Below, one piece after another: positions 27,342 through 35,360 of a stretch of 64,000 bases of DNA. Position 1 is the stretch's first letter, and the number at the start of each line of letters is the position of its first letter. The notes below the pieces were generated by a model that was given only the letters and a program-made list of their open reading frames with translations, was not told the origin of the DNA and searched no databases. Source of the stretch: Variovorax ginsengisoli (GTDB lineage: Bacteria > Pseudomonadota > Gammaproteobacteria > Burkholderiales > Burkholderiaceae_C); contig NZ_JAUJZH010000024.1 in the NCBI RefSeq assembly GCF_030486595.1, positions 1 to 64,000 on the forward strand. The letters run 5' to 3'. The translations under genes were made by a program, and so were the position numbers.

Positions 27342-28556
27342 TCAGGCGCGGGCTGCACGCAGGCGGGTCGAGAACTCGCGCAGGCCGGCGATGCCGCTGG
27401 CCTCGGCGCGGTGGCACCAGGCGGCCAGGTCGGCCGCCAGCTGCTCGCGCGAATTCGAGGTGTTGAGCCACAACTGGCGCAGCTCTTCGCGCATGGTCAC
27501 CATCTTGTCGAGCACCGGGTGGGCCGCGCGGGCCTGGACCAGGTTCGAGCGCGCAGCAGCCGGGACCTTGTCGTCGTCGCGGTGCAGCCAGGTCTTGGCC
27601 GCCTTCAGCACCGACAGGTCGGCGCCCTTGGCCTTGAGCTGCGCCAGCTCTTCGCGGGTGGCACGGCGCATTTCGCGCGCATAGCCGGCCATGACTTCAT
27701 AGCGGTTCGCGATCACGGCCTCGAGGGTCTTCTCGTTGGCCACCGGCACCACGTCGCCCAACTGCATCTTGGGCGGCAGCTTCTTGACCTTGGCCCAGCC
27801 GATCTTCTGCATCAGGCTGATGTAGACCCAGCCGATGTCGAACTCGTACTTCTTGACCGAGAACTTGGCCGAGGTCGGGTAGGTGTGGTGGTTGTTGTGG
27901 AGCTCTTCGCCGCCGATGATGATCCCCCAGGGGATCAGGTTGGTGCTGGCGTCAGTGGCTTCGAAATTGCGGTAGCCCCAGAAGTGGCCGATGCCGTTGA
28001 CGACGCCGGCGGCCCAGAACGGAATCCAGAGCATCTGCACCGCCCAGACGGTCAGGCCGAGCATGCCGAACAGGGCGACGTTGATGATCAGCATCAGGCC
28101 CACGCCCTGCCAGCTGTAGCGGGTGTACAGGTTGCGCTCGATCCAGTCGTTGGGCGTGCCGTGGCCGAAACGCTCCATCGTTTCCTTGTTCTTCGATTCT
28201 TTGCGGTACAGCTCGGCGCCGCGCCACATGACTTCGTCGATGCCCTTGACCTGCGGGCTGTGCGGGTCGTCCACGGTTTCGCACTTGGCGTGGTGCTTGC
28301 GGTGGATGGCGACCCATTCCTTGGTCACCATGCCGGTGCCCAGCCAGAGCCAGAAGCGGAAGAAATGCGAGGGAATCGGGCCCAGGTCCATGGCCCGGTG
28401 CGTTTGCGTCCGGTGCAGGAAGATCGTGACCGCCGCGATCGTGATGTGCGTGGTGACGAGCGTGTACAGCACGACTTGCCACCATGCGAGGTCCCACAAG
28501 CCGTGTCCGAGCCAGTCGATGGCCGCGCTCAGTACGGCAGAGTCAGGAAGCAACAT
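27342..28556 (-). CDS. Membrane fatty-acid/acyl-CoA desaturase with C-terminal extension
   Basis: A 404-residue integral-membrane desaturase. The three histidine boxes are HRTQTH (48-53), HRKHH (85-89) and HNNHH (220-224), as in delta-9 acyl-CoA desaturases using a di-iron centre. Four membrane helices surround them. After about residue 290 a soluble, charged, helical region of more than 100 residues follows, ending in a segment with LRQLWLN and WCHRAEASGIAGLREF. The extension resembles C-terminal tails known from some transposases; this is my reading, not a database result. Probably monocistronic, with a terminator downstream. Confidence 0.92.
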   Translation of the reverse strand: MLLPDSAVLSAAIDWLGHGLWDLAWWQVVLYTLVTTHITIAAVTIFLHRTQTHRAMDLGPIPSHFFRFWLWLGTGMVTKEWVAIHRKHHAKCETVDDPHSPQVKGIDEVMWRGAELYRKESKNKETMERFGHGTPNDWIERNLYTRYSWQGVGLMLIINVALFGMLGLTVWAVQMLWIPFWAAGVVNGIGHFWGYRNFEATDASTNLIPWGIIIGGEELHNNHHTYPTSAKFSVKKYEFDIGWVYISLMQKIGWAKVKKLPPKMQLGDVVPVANEKTLEAVIANRYEVMAGYAREMRRATREELAQLKAKGADLSVLKAAKTWLHRDDDKVPAAARSNLVQARAAHPVLDKMVTMREELRQLWLNTSNSREQLAADLAAWCHRAEASGIAGLREFSTRLRAARA

Positions 28557-28686
28557 TGAGTTCAGTACTCCATGGCCGCACGAAGGTGCAGCCTTCAGGT
28601 AACCAGGGATTTTAAAGGTTCGAGCCTGAAAAGGGGCTTAAATCCTTGATTTGCCGCAAGTTTTACCCTTCTTTGGGTCCTGCCGC

Positions 28687-29958
28687 CTATTTTCGGTTCC
28701 ACACGGCGGCAAAAAAACCGTCCGTTGCATGCCGATGGGGCCAGAGCCGCAGATAGCGGGTGCCGCCGTCGCCGCCGGCGCACAGCGCATCGGCGCCCTC
28801 GACCTTCAATCCCGCCAGCAGTCCGGCCGCATCCTGCGGCTCGAAATCGGGGTTGGCGGCAGCGAAGGCTTCGGCGATGGCCTCGTTTTCCTCCGGCAGC
28901 ACGCTGCAGGTGGCGTAGACCAGCCGGCCTCCCGATTTCACCAGGCGGGCCGCGCTCTGCAGGATCGCGGCCTGCTTGACCGTCAGCTCCTGAACCGACT
29001 GCGGCGACTGGCGCCACTTCAGGTCCGGGTTGCGCCGCAGCGTCCCCAGGCCCGAGCACGGCGCGTCGACCAGCACCCGGTCGATCTTGCCGGCCAGCCG
29101 CTTGATGCGGTCGTCGCGCTCGTGGGCGATGGCCGCCGGATGGACGTTCGACAGCCCGCTGCGCGCCAGCCGGGGCTTCAGCGCATCGAGCCGGTGGGCG
29201 GAGGTGTCGAAGGCATAGAGCCGGCCGGTGTTGCGCATGGTGGCACCGATGGCCAGGGTCTTGCCGCCGGCACCGGCGCAGAAATCGACCACCATTTCGC
29301 CGCGCTTGGCGTCGAGCAGCAGCGCCAGCAGCTGGGAACCCTCGTCCTGCACCTCGAGCGCGCCACGGGTGAAGGCATCCAGCTTGTTCAGCGCCGGCTT
29401 GCCGTCGACCCGCAGGCCCCAGGGCGAGAACGGGGTCGGGATGGCCTTGATCGACGCCTTGGCGAGCTCCTTCTGCAGATCGGGCCGCTTGTCGCTGAGC
29501 GCGTTGACCCGCAGGTCGAGCGGCGCCGGCTGCTGCAGGCTTTCGACCAGCGGCCAGAACTGGTCGCCGAGCTGCGCCTTGAGCGGCGCCACCAGCCACT
29601 CGGGCAGGTTGTGGCGATGGCGCTCGAGCAGGTCGTCCTGCTTGACGGCGTCGCAGTTGTCGAGCCAGCGCTTTTCGGTGTCGTTGAGGGCGCTCTTGAG
29701 GAAATCGCGCGGACCGTGAAAGCCGAGGATCGCCATCCGGCGCTCTTTCGGGCCGCTGCCAGAGGGCGACAGGTGGTCGAACAGCAGCTTCTTGCGCAGC
29801 ACCGTGTAGACCGTCTCGGCCAGGGTCGCACGCTCGCGCGGCCCGAACTCGCGGTGGTCGCGGAAGAAGCGTGAAACGACCTGGTCGGCCGGGTGATCGA
29901 ATTTCAGGACCAGGCCAACCAGGTCGGCGGTGGCGTCAAGCAGGGCTTTGGGGTGCAT
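28687..29958 (-). CDS. rRNA cytosine-C5 methyltransferase (RsmB/NOL1/NOP2/Sun family)
   Basis: A 423-residue S-adenosylmethionine-dependent RNA m5C methyltransferase. An N-terminal NusB-like helical region is followed by the SAM motif VVDFCAGAGGKTL (about 223-235). The two family cysteines are C301 in DAPCSGLGTLRRNPD and C351 in YATCSVLPEEN. RsmB in E. coli makes m5C967 of 16S rRNA; the length and the N-terminal domain fit RsmB, but another family member is possible. A dispersed GC-rich repeat lies directly upstream of the start. Confidence 0.9.
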   Translation of the reverse strand: MHPKALLDATADLVGLVLKFDHPADQVVSRFFRDHREFGPRERATLAETVYTVLRKKLLFDHLSPSGSGPKERRMAILGFHGPRDFLKSALNDTEKRWLDNCDAVKQDDLLERHRHNLPEWLVAPLKAQLGDQFWPLVESLQQPAPLDLRVNALSDKRPDLQKELAKASIKAIPTPFSPWGLRVDGKPALNKLDAFTRGALEVQDEGSQLLALLLDAKRGEMVVDFCAGAGGKTLAIGATMRNTGRLYAFDTSAHRLDALKPRLARSGLSNVHPAAIAHERDDRIKRLAGKIDRVLVDAPCSGLGTLRRNPDLKWRQSPQSVQELTVKQAAILQSAARLVKSGGRLVYATCSVLPEENEAIAEAFAAANPDFEPQDAAGLLAGLKVEGADALCAGGDGGTRYLRLWPHRHATDGFFAAVWNRK

Positions 29959-29977
29959 GCCCCGATTGTCTCAGCCA

Positions 29978-30062
29978 CAGGCCGGCGCCGGGCCGCCCCA
30001 AGGCGGCCTGCGGCCCCCTCGGGGGGCAGAGACCCACACGAAGTGGGGGAGCGTGGGGGCCA
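29978..30062. repeat. GC-rich multi-hairpin dispersed repeat, copy 1
   Basis: About 85 bases, including the stem GGCCGCC-CCAA-GGCGGCC (29991-30007), a CCCCCTCGGGGGG stem, and CCCAC...GTGGG. It matches 46408-46491 with only about four differences. It sits three bases past the stop of the M48 peptidase gene (minus strand) and before the methyltransferase gene. REP-like elements of this look are common between genes in Comamonadaceae. Confidence 0.85.
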
Positions 30063-30065
30063 CAT

Positions 30066-31925
30066 TCATTCGGCGGTTCGGGCCCAAATCGCGCCGAACG
30101 CCTGGCGCTCGATCTGCTCCAGCGTCGGCGAATGGCCGGCCCAAAGCACCAGCGCGGCGCCCGGCAGGCTCAGGGTCTGTTCGAGCTGCCGGCACAGCTG
30201 CCAGCGCTCGTCGTCGCCCATCTGCGGCAACTCGAGGAACACCACGTAGGCCCGCCGCCACGGGAACTCGCGCAGGTTCTTGCGCACCAGCCAGGCCCGC
30301 GACACCGGCATGCAGCGCCCCAGATCGGCCTTCAGCTCGCCGAGTTCGAACTCGCTCAGGTCGTGGCGGGTGATTTGGCTGAAGCAGGGTGTGGCGGTGA
30401 TTTCTTCCCAGGCCCGCTGCTCGGCTTCTTCCGCCGCCTTGGTCCGCTCGCGCCAGAGCTTGAGCGCGCGCTCGTCGTGGCCTCCGGCATCCGGATCCTC
30501 GAGCGCGGCGACCGCGGTCCTGGCAGCCCACCAACGGCTGGCCACGCTGGATTCGTGCAGCCGCTCGAGCACCGCGAGCCGGGCGCCGCGGTCCTGCGCC
30601 GGCAGCAGCTGCGCCAGGCCGCGCAGCGCACCGGGGTGGTTCTCGGTCAGCTGCAGGGCGCGCTCGTAGTGACCGCGCACGTCGGCCGCGGCGTCGAGGC
30701 GGCGGGCGCAGTCGGCCCACTCGACCATCTCGTCCGCGTTGTTGCGCCCGGAGCTGGCGGCCAGTGCCGCCACCCGCTCGCCGACCCGCACCAGGTAGGC
30801 ATGGTGCTGTTTCCAGTCGGTGGCATGGTCGCGGCGCCATTCGTCGTCGAAATGGGCGGTCCAGCGCGGCGCGTCGGCCAGCAGCGCCAGCGCCGATTTC
30901 TCGGACCAGGACGGCAGGCCCGGCTTCTCGTCGAGCGCTTCCAGGCGGTCCCGCAGCACCGGATGGGTGTCGTCGACATCGCTGACGCTGCGCAGCGCGG
31001 CACGCAGAGCGGCGCGCGCGAAGTCCGGCGCCATCGGCGCCCTCAGCTGCGATGCCATCGCGGAGAACGGGCCGGCCGGGATCGGCTCGCCGGCCGCCCG
31101 CGACCAGTGCGCCGGCCAGAAGGTCTCGGCATACCAGGCGCTCTTGACCACGATCTCGGTCAGGGCGCCGGCCACCACCCGCGTGCCCAGCAGGCGGGCC
31201 GCCACGCGGTCGGCTTCGTATTCGTCCTGGCGCGCCAGCGCGAAGGTCTTGGCCGCGAAGCGCGGGAAGTACCAGCGGAAGAAGGCCTGCGACGCGAACG
31301 CCATCACGCCCTCGTCGCGCTGGAAGCTGGCGTCCAGCTTGAGCCAGGACATCCGGGTGCGGTAGATCCAGGCGCTCAGCTTGCCGTGGTTGCCGCGCAG
31401 GTGCCCGTATTCGTGCGCCAGGACCGACAGCAGGCGCCGGCGGTCCAGCGCCATCAGCAGCGGCAAGCCGATGCTGAGGTGGTTGACCGCGCCGCCGAAG
31501 AGGCCGAAGCGCGGCAGTTGCCGGATGCTGGCGTTGAATTCGCTGTCGAGGTAGACGCGGTGCACCGCCGGCCCATCGATGCGCTGCCGGATGCGGTCCA
31601 GCGCCTCGAACAGCGCCGGCGCGTCCGCGCGCTCAAGGGGGACGCCGTCGGGCTCGTCGAAGCGCACCCAGAGCGCGCGCAGCGTGGCCCACAGCAGACC
31701 GAGCGCGAACAGCAGCAGCCAGCCCCGCGTGAAGCTGAAGCGCACGCCCTGGCCGAGCCCACCGACCACCCAGGCGATGATCCCGGCCGCCAGCCCCAGG
31801 CAGGCGAAGACCCAGAGGTAGCCCAGCGCGGCGAAGACCGCGACCCCGCGCCGGTAGCCGTCGCTGTCGTCGGCGCTGGCATGCTCGCTCAGGCGCACGA
31901 GATGAACAAAATCCGCCCTATCCAT
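30066..31925 (-). CDS. M48-family metallopeptidase with large C-terminal region
   Basis: A 619-residue membrane-associated peptidase. Two hydrophobic segments near the N-terminus (about 28-53 and 69-86) precede the zinc motif HEYGH at 171-175, with the third ligand probably in EYEAD at about 236-239. This is the HtpX/Ste24-like M48 core. The remaining ~370 residues form a long soluble region, partly helical and TPR-like around 360-430 (HYERALQLTENHPGALRGLAQLL), with no catalytic motif I recognise. The substrate is unknown. Divergent from the DUF1653 gene by 35 bases. Confidence 0.88.
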   Translation of the reverse strand: MDRADFVHLVRLSEHASADDSDGYRRGVAVFAALGYLWVFACLGLAAGIIAWVVGGLGQGVRFSFTRGWLLLFALGLLWATLRALWVRFDEPDGVPLERADAPALFEALDRIRQRIDGPAVHRVYLDSEFNASIRQLPRFGLFGGAVNHLSIGLPLLMALDRRRLLSVLAHEYGHLRGNHGKLSAWIYRTRMSWLKLDASFQRDEGVMAFASQAFFRWYFPRFAAKTFALARQDEYEADRVAARLLGTRVVAGALTEIVVKSAWYAETFWPAHWSRAAGEPIPAGPFSAMASQLRAPMAPDFARAALRAALRSVSDVDDTHPVLRDRLEALDEKPGLPSWSEKSALALLADAPRWTAHFDDEWRRDHATDWKQHHAYLVRVGERVAALAASSGRNNADEMVEWADCARRLDAAADVRGHYERALQLTENHPGALRGLAQLLPAQDRGARLAVLERLHESSVASRWWAARTAVAALEDPDAGGHDERALKLWRERTKAAEEAEQRAWEEITATPCFSQITRHDLSEFELGELKADLGRCMPVSRAWLVRKNLREFPWRRAYVVFLELPQMGDDERWQLCRQLEQTLSLPGAALVLWAGHSPTLEQIERQAFGAIWARTAE

Positions 31926-31960
31926 CCCGACCTTTCAATTCCCTGAAGGAAATACACAGC

Positions 31961-32206
31961 GTGAACGACGACGACCTGCCACCCCTGATCGAGACCCCGC
32001 CCGGCCGCTACCGCCACTACAAGGGCGGCGAATACGAAGTCCTGGGCACCGCGCGCCACAGCGAGACGCTGGAGCCGATGACGCTCTACCGCGCGCTCTA
32101 CGGCGAGCGCGGGCTCTGGGTGCGCCCAGCCGCCATGTTTGGCGATCGCGTGGAGATCGACGGCTCGTCACAACTGCGCTTCGTGAAGCTCGAAGAGAAT
32201 AAATGA
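31961..32206 (+). CDS. DUF1653 domain protein
   Basis: An 81-residue small soluble protein. The whole length is a DUF1653 module: PGRYRHYKGGEYEVLGTARHSETLEPMTLYRALYGERGLWVRP. It probably starts at GTG (31961), preceded at ten bases by GAAGGA. Function is unknown for the family. Its stop lies 16 bases from the convergent purN stop. Confidence 0.88.
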   Translation: MNDDDLPPLIETPPGRYRHYKGGEYEVLGTARHSETLEPMTLYRALYGERGLWVRPAAMFGDRVEIDGSSQLRFVKLEENK

Positions 32207-32222
32207 GACCTCGTTGATTGTG

Positions 32223-32807
32223 TCATTTTGTTTCTATTAGCCAGGCGGCAATTGCTTGCGGGTAAACCCGATGTTCGTGAACCAGCACACGTTCTGCCAG
32301 GCTCGCCGCGGTGTCGTCGGGCAGCACCGGCACCACCGCCTGCGCCAGGATCGGCCCGTGGTCGAGTTCCACCGTCACCTGGTGCACCGTGAGGCCCGCC
32401 ACCTTGCAGCCGGCGTCGATGGCGCGCTGGTGGGTGTGCAGCCCGGGAAAAGCGGGCAGCAGCGAGGGGTGGATGTTGAGCAGGCGGCCCGCGTAGCGGC
32501 TCACGAAGCCCGGCGTCAGGATGCGCATGAAGCCGGCCAGCACGACCAGCGACGGCGCATGGGCGTCGATGGCTTGCGCCAGCGCGGCGTCGAAGTCCTC
32601 GCGGCTGGCGAAATCCTTGTGCGGGACCACCGCGGTCGCGATGCCGGCCGCCCGGGCAAGGGCCAGGCCCGCCGCATCCGGCTTGTTGCTGATGACGGCG
32701 GCGATGCGGGCATCGAAACGGGCGGCCCAGCGCTCCTGCTCGGCGGCCCGCACGATGGCCGCCATGTTCGACCCGCCGCCGGAGATAAGGATCACAATAT
32801 TCTTCAT
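32223..32807 (-). CDS. purN: Phosphoribosylglycinamide formyltransferase PurN
   Basis: Transfers formyl from 10-formyl-THF to GAR in purine synthesis; 194 residues. N-terminal KNIVILISGGGSNMAAIV is the phosphate-binding loop. The catalytic residues are in the LAGFMRILTPGFV and LLNIHPSLLPAFPGLHTHQRAIDAG segments (Asn, His), with the Asp in VTVELDHGPILAQ. Full length. No other purine genes are nearby. Divergent from the acyl-CoA dehydrogenases. Confidence 0.97.
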   Translation of the reverse strand: MKNIVILISGGGSNMAAIVRAAEQERWAARFDARIAAVISNKPDAAGLALARAAGIATAVVPHKDFASREDFDAALAQAIDAHAPSLVVLAGFMRILTPGFVSRYAGRLLNIHPSLLPAFPGLHTHQRAIDAGCKVAGLTVHQVTVELDHGPILAQAVVPVLPDDTAASLAERVLVHEHRVYPQAIAAWLIETK

Positions 32808-32950
32808 CGGACGCGGGATTATCCGTTGCGCATTTCCGCCGCCCGCGTTGTCGCGGCGCGGACACCCCGGAAGCGCACGACCGTGCTAAAACCGGCGGTT
32901 CCGGAGACACGCCGCATCCGCGGCGCATCGATCAACACAGCGAGGCACGC

Positions 32951-34132
32951 ATGGATTTGAGCTTCACACCCGAAGAACAGAAGTTCCGCGAAGATATTCG
33001 CGCCTGGGTCAAAGAAAACCTTCCCCAAGACATCTCGCACAAGGTGCACAACGCGCTCGAACTGACGCGCGACGACCTGCAGCGCTGGGCCAAGATCCTC
33101 GGCAAGAAGGGCTGGCTGGGCTATGGCTGGCCGAAGGAATTCGGCGGCCCCGGCTGGACCGCGGTCGAGAAGCACCTGTTCGAGGAAGAGGCCGCGCTGG
33201 CCGGCGCGCCGCGCATCGTCCCCTTCGGTCCCGTGATGGTGGCGCCGGTGATCATGGCCTACGGCAATCCCGAGCAGCACAAGCGCTTCCTGCCCGGGAT
33301 CGCGAGCGGCGAGGTCTGGTGGAGCCAGGGCTACAGCGAACCGGGTTCCGGTTCGGACCTGGCTTCGGTCAAGACCAAGGCCGAACGCCAGGGCGACAAG
33401 TACATCGTCAACGGCCAGAAGACCTGGACCACGCTGGGCCAGTACGGCGAGTGGATCTTCTGCCTGGTGCGCACCAGCAACGAGGGCAAGCCGCAGACCG
33501 GCATCAGCTTCCTGCTGGTCGACATGAAATCCAAGGGCGTCACGGTGCGCCCGATCAAGCTGCTCGACGGCGGCTACGAGGTCAACGAGGTCTTCTTCGA
33601 CAACGTCGAGGTGCCGGCCGAGAACCTGATCGGCGAAGAAAACAAGGGCTGGACCTACGCCAAGCACCTGCTCTCGCACGAGCGCACCAACATCGCCGAC
33701 GTCAACCGTGCCAAGCGCGAGCTGGAGCGCCTCAAGCGCCTCGCCAAGAGCGAAGGCGTCTGGGAAGACGCCCGCTTCCGCGACGAGATCGCCAAGCTCG
33801 AAGTCGACGTGGTCGCGCTCGAGATGCTGGTGCTGCGGGTGCTGTCGGCCGCCACCTCGGGCAAGAACTCGCTCGACATCGCCGGGCTGCTCAAGATCAA
33901 GGGCAGCGAGATCCAGCAGCGCTACTCCGAGCTGATGATGCTGGCCGGCGGCCCGTACGCGCTGCCGCTGATCCGCGAGGCCATGGAAGCCGGCTGGCAG
34001 GGCAACTTCCCGGGCGGCCATCCGCAGCTGGCCCCGCTCACATCGACCTACTTCAACATGCGCAAGACCACCATCTACGGCGGCAGCAACGAAGTGCAGC
34101 GCAACATCGTCGCCCAGACGGTGCTGGGTTGA
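32951..34132 (+). CDS. Acyl-CoA dehydrogenase, large subunit-type (PimC-like)
   Basis: A 393-residue FAD acyl-CoA dehydrogenase fold. It contains SQGYSEPGSGSDLASVKTKAERQGD and KTWTTLGQYGEWIFCLVRT (FAD/substrate loops), and the C-terminal TIYGGSNEVQRNIVAQTVLG. The pairing with a second, shorter dehydrogenase gene 24 bases on resembles pimeloyl-CoA dehydrogenase large/small subunits. Where many family members have catalytic Glu (YEG), this protein has YGG. The actual acyl substrate is unproven. Confidence 0.88.
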   Translation: MDLSFTPEEQKFREDIRAWVKENLPQDISHKVHNALELTRDDLQRWAKILGKKGWLGYGWPKEFGGPGWTAVEKHLFEEEAALAGAPRIVPFGPVMVAPVIMAYGNPEQHKRFLPGIASGEVWWSQGYSEPGSGSDLASVKTKAERQGDKYIVNGQKTWTTLGQYGEWIFCLVRTSNEGKPQTGISFLLVDMKSKGVTVRPIKLLDGGYEVNEVFFDNVEVPAENLIGEENKGWTYAKHLLSHERTNIADVNRAKRELERLKRLAKSEGVWEDARFRDEIAKLEVDVVALEMLVLRVLSAATSGKNSLDIAGLLKIKGSEIQQRYSELMMLAGGPYALPLIREAMEAGWQGNFPGGHPQLAPLTSTYFNMRKTTIYGGSNEVQRNIVAQTVLG

Positions 34133-34156
34133 AAGCGAACTGACAAGGATCAAGCA

Positions 34157-35272
34157 ATGGACTTCAATTTCAGCGACGACCAGCAGCAGCTTCGCGACGC
34201 GGTCGCCAAGTGGGTCGAAAAGGGCTATGGCTTCGAGCGCCGCCGCGGCATCGAGGCCGCCGGCGGCTTCTCGCGCGAAACCTGGGACGAACTGGCCGAA
34301 CTCGGCCTCGGCGGCCTCTACATTCCAGAAGACGAAGGCGGCCTGGGCATGGGCCCGGTCGAGGGCATGGTGGTGATGGAAGAGCTGGGCCGCGGCATCG
34401 TGCTCGAGCCGCTGGCGCAATCCTTCATCGCCGGCGCCCTGCTGGCCGGCCACGCCGACGCCGACACCAAGGACAGCTGGCTGCCGCGCATCGCCGGCGG
34501 CCAGGCGCTGGTGGTGCTGGCCTACCAGGAACGCAAGGCGCGCTACCGCCTCGACGTCTGCGAGGCAAAGGCGCAGAAGGCCGGCGACAGCTTCACGCTG
34601 CACGGCACCAAGAGCCTGGTGCCGGCCGGCGACGAGGCCGATGCCTTCCTGGTGCCGGCGCAGCTCGACGGCAAGATCGCGTTGTTCCTGGTCGAGCGCG
34701 CCGCCGATGGCGTCGCCGCCCGCGGCTACGGCACGCAGGACGGCAGCCGCGCGGCCGAAGTGGTGTTCGACGGCGCCGCCGCCACGCTGCTCACGCGCGA
34801 CGGCCTGGCCGCACTCGAACACGGCGTCGACATCGGCATCGCCTCGACCTGCGCCGAAGCGGTCGGCGTGATGGACCAGACGCTCGCGGTGACGGTCGAC
34901 TACATGAACACGCGCAAGCAGTTCGGCGTCGCCATCGCGAGCTTCCAGGCGCTGCGCCATCGGGTCGCCGACATGAAGATGCAGGTCGAACTGGCGCGCT
35001 CGATGAGCTACTACGCCAGCCTCAAGCTGAATGCGCCGGCGGCCGAACGGCGCCAGGCGATGGCGCGCGCCAAGTACCAGCTCGGCGTCTCGATGCGCTT
35101 CGTGGGCCAGCAGTCGGTGCAGCTGCACGGCGGCATCGGCGTGACCGACGAATACATCGGCAGCCACTACTTCCGCAAGCTCACGCAGCTGGAGATGACC
35201 TTCGGCGACAGCCTGCATCACCTGGGCGAAGTGTCGGCCCGCATGCAGGATACGGCGGGGGTGTTCGCCTGA
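34157..35272 (+). CDS. Acyl-CoA dehydrogenase, small subunit-type (PimD-like)
   Basis: A 371-residue acyl-CoA dehydrogenase-fold protein, probably the partner of the preceding gene. It shows RKQFGVAIASFQALRHRVADM (helix with conserved Arg) and QLHGGIGVTDEYIGSHYFRKLTQLEMTFGDS. Its N-terminal half is more diverged than that of the large subunit. PimD-type small subunits form a heteromer with PimC-type large subunits in dicarboxyl-CoA oxidation. A ribosome-binding site (AAGGA) is present in the intergenic gap. Confidence 0.88.
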   Translation: MDFNFSDDQQQLRDAVAKWVEKGYGFERRRGIEAAGGFSRETWDELAELGLGGLYIPEDEGGLGMGPVEGMVVMEELGRGIVLEPLAQSFIAGALLAGHADADTKDSWLPRIAGGQALVVLAYQERKARYRLDVCEAKAQKAGDSFTLHGTKSLVPAGDEADAFLVPAQLDGKIALFLVERAADGVAARGYGTQDGSRAAEVVFDGAAATLLTRDGLAALEHGVDIGIASTCAEAVGVMDQTLAVTVDYMNTRKQFGVAIASFQALRHRVADMKMQVELARSMSYYASLKLNAPAAERRQAMARAKYQLGVSMRFVGQQSVQLHGGIGVTDEYIGSHYFRKLTQLEMTFGDSLHHLGEVSARMQDTAGVFA

Positions 35273-35360
35273 CCGTCGATCGTTGTTCGGCCCGATAGTC
35301 CTTCGCGCCCGCCGGCCTTGCCCGCGGGCGCTTTCATTTTCAATCGAGACCCGTCATTCC

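Noticed and set aside
32819..35221. 800-residue frame antisense to the acyl-CoA dehydrogenases
   Set aside because: Covers two convincing genes on the plus strand and has no family similarity.
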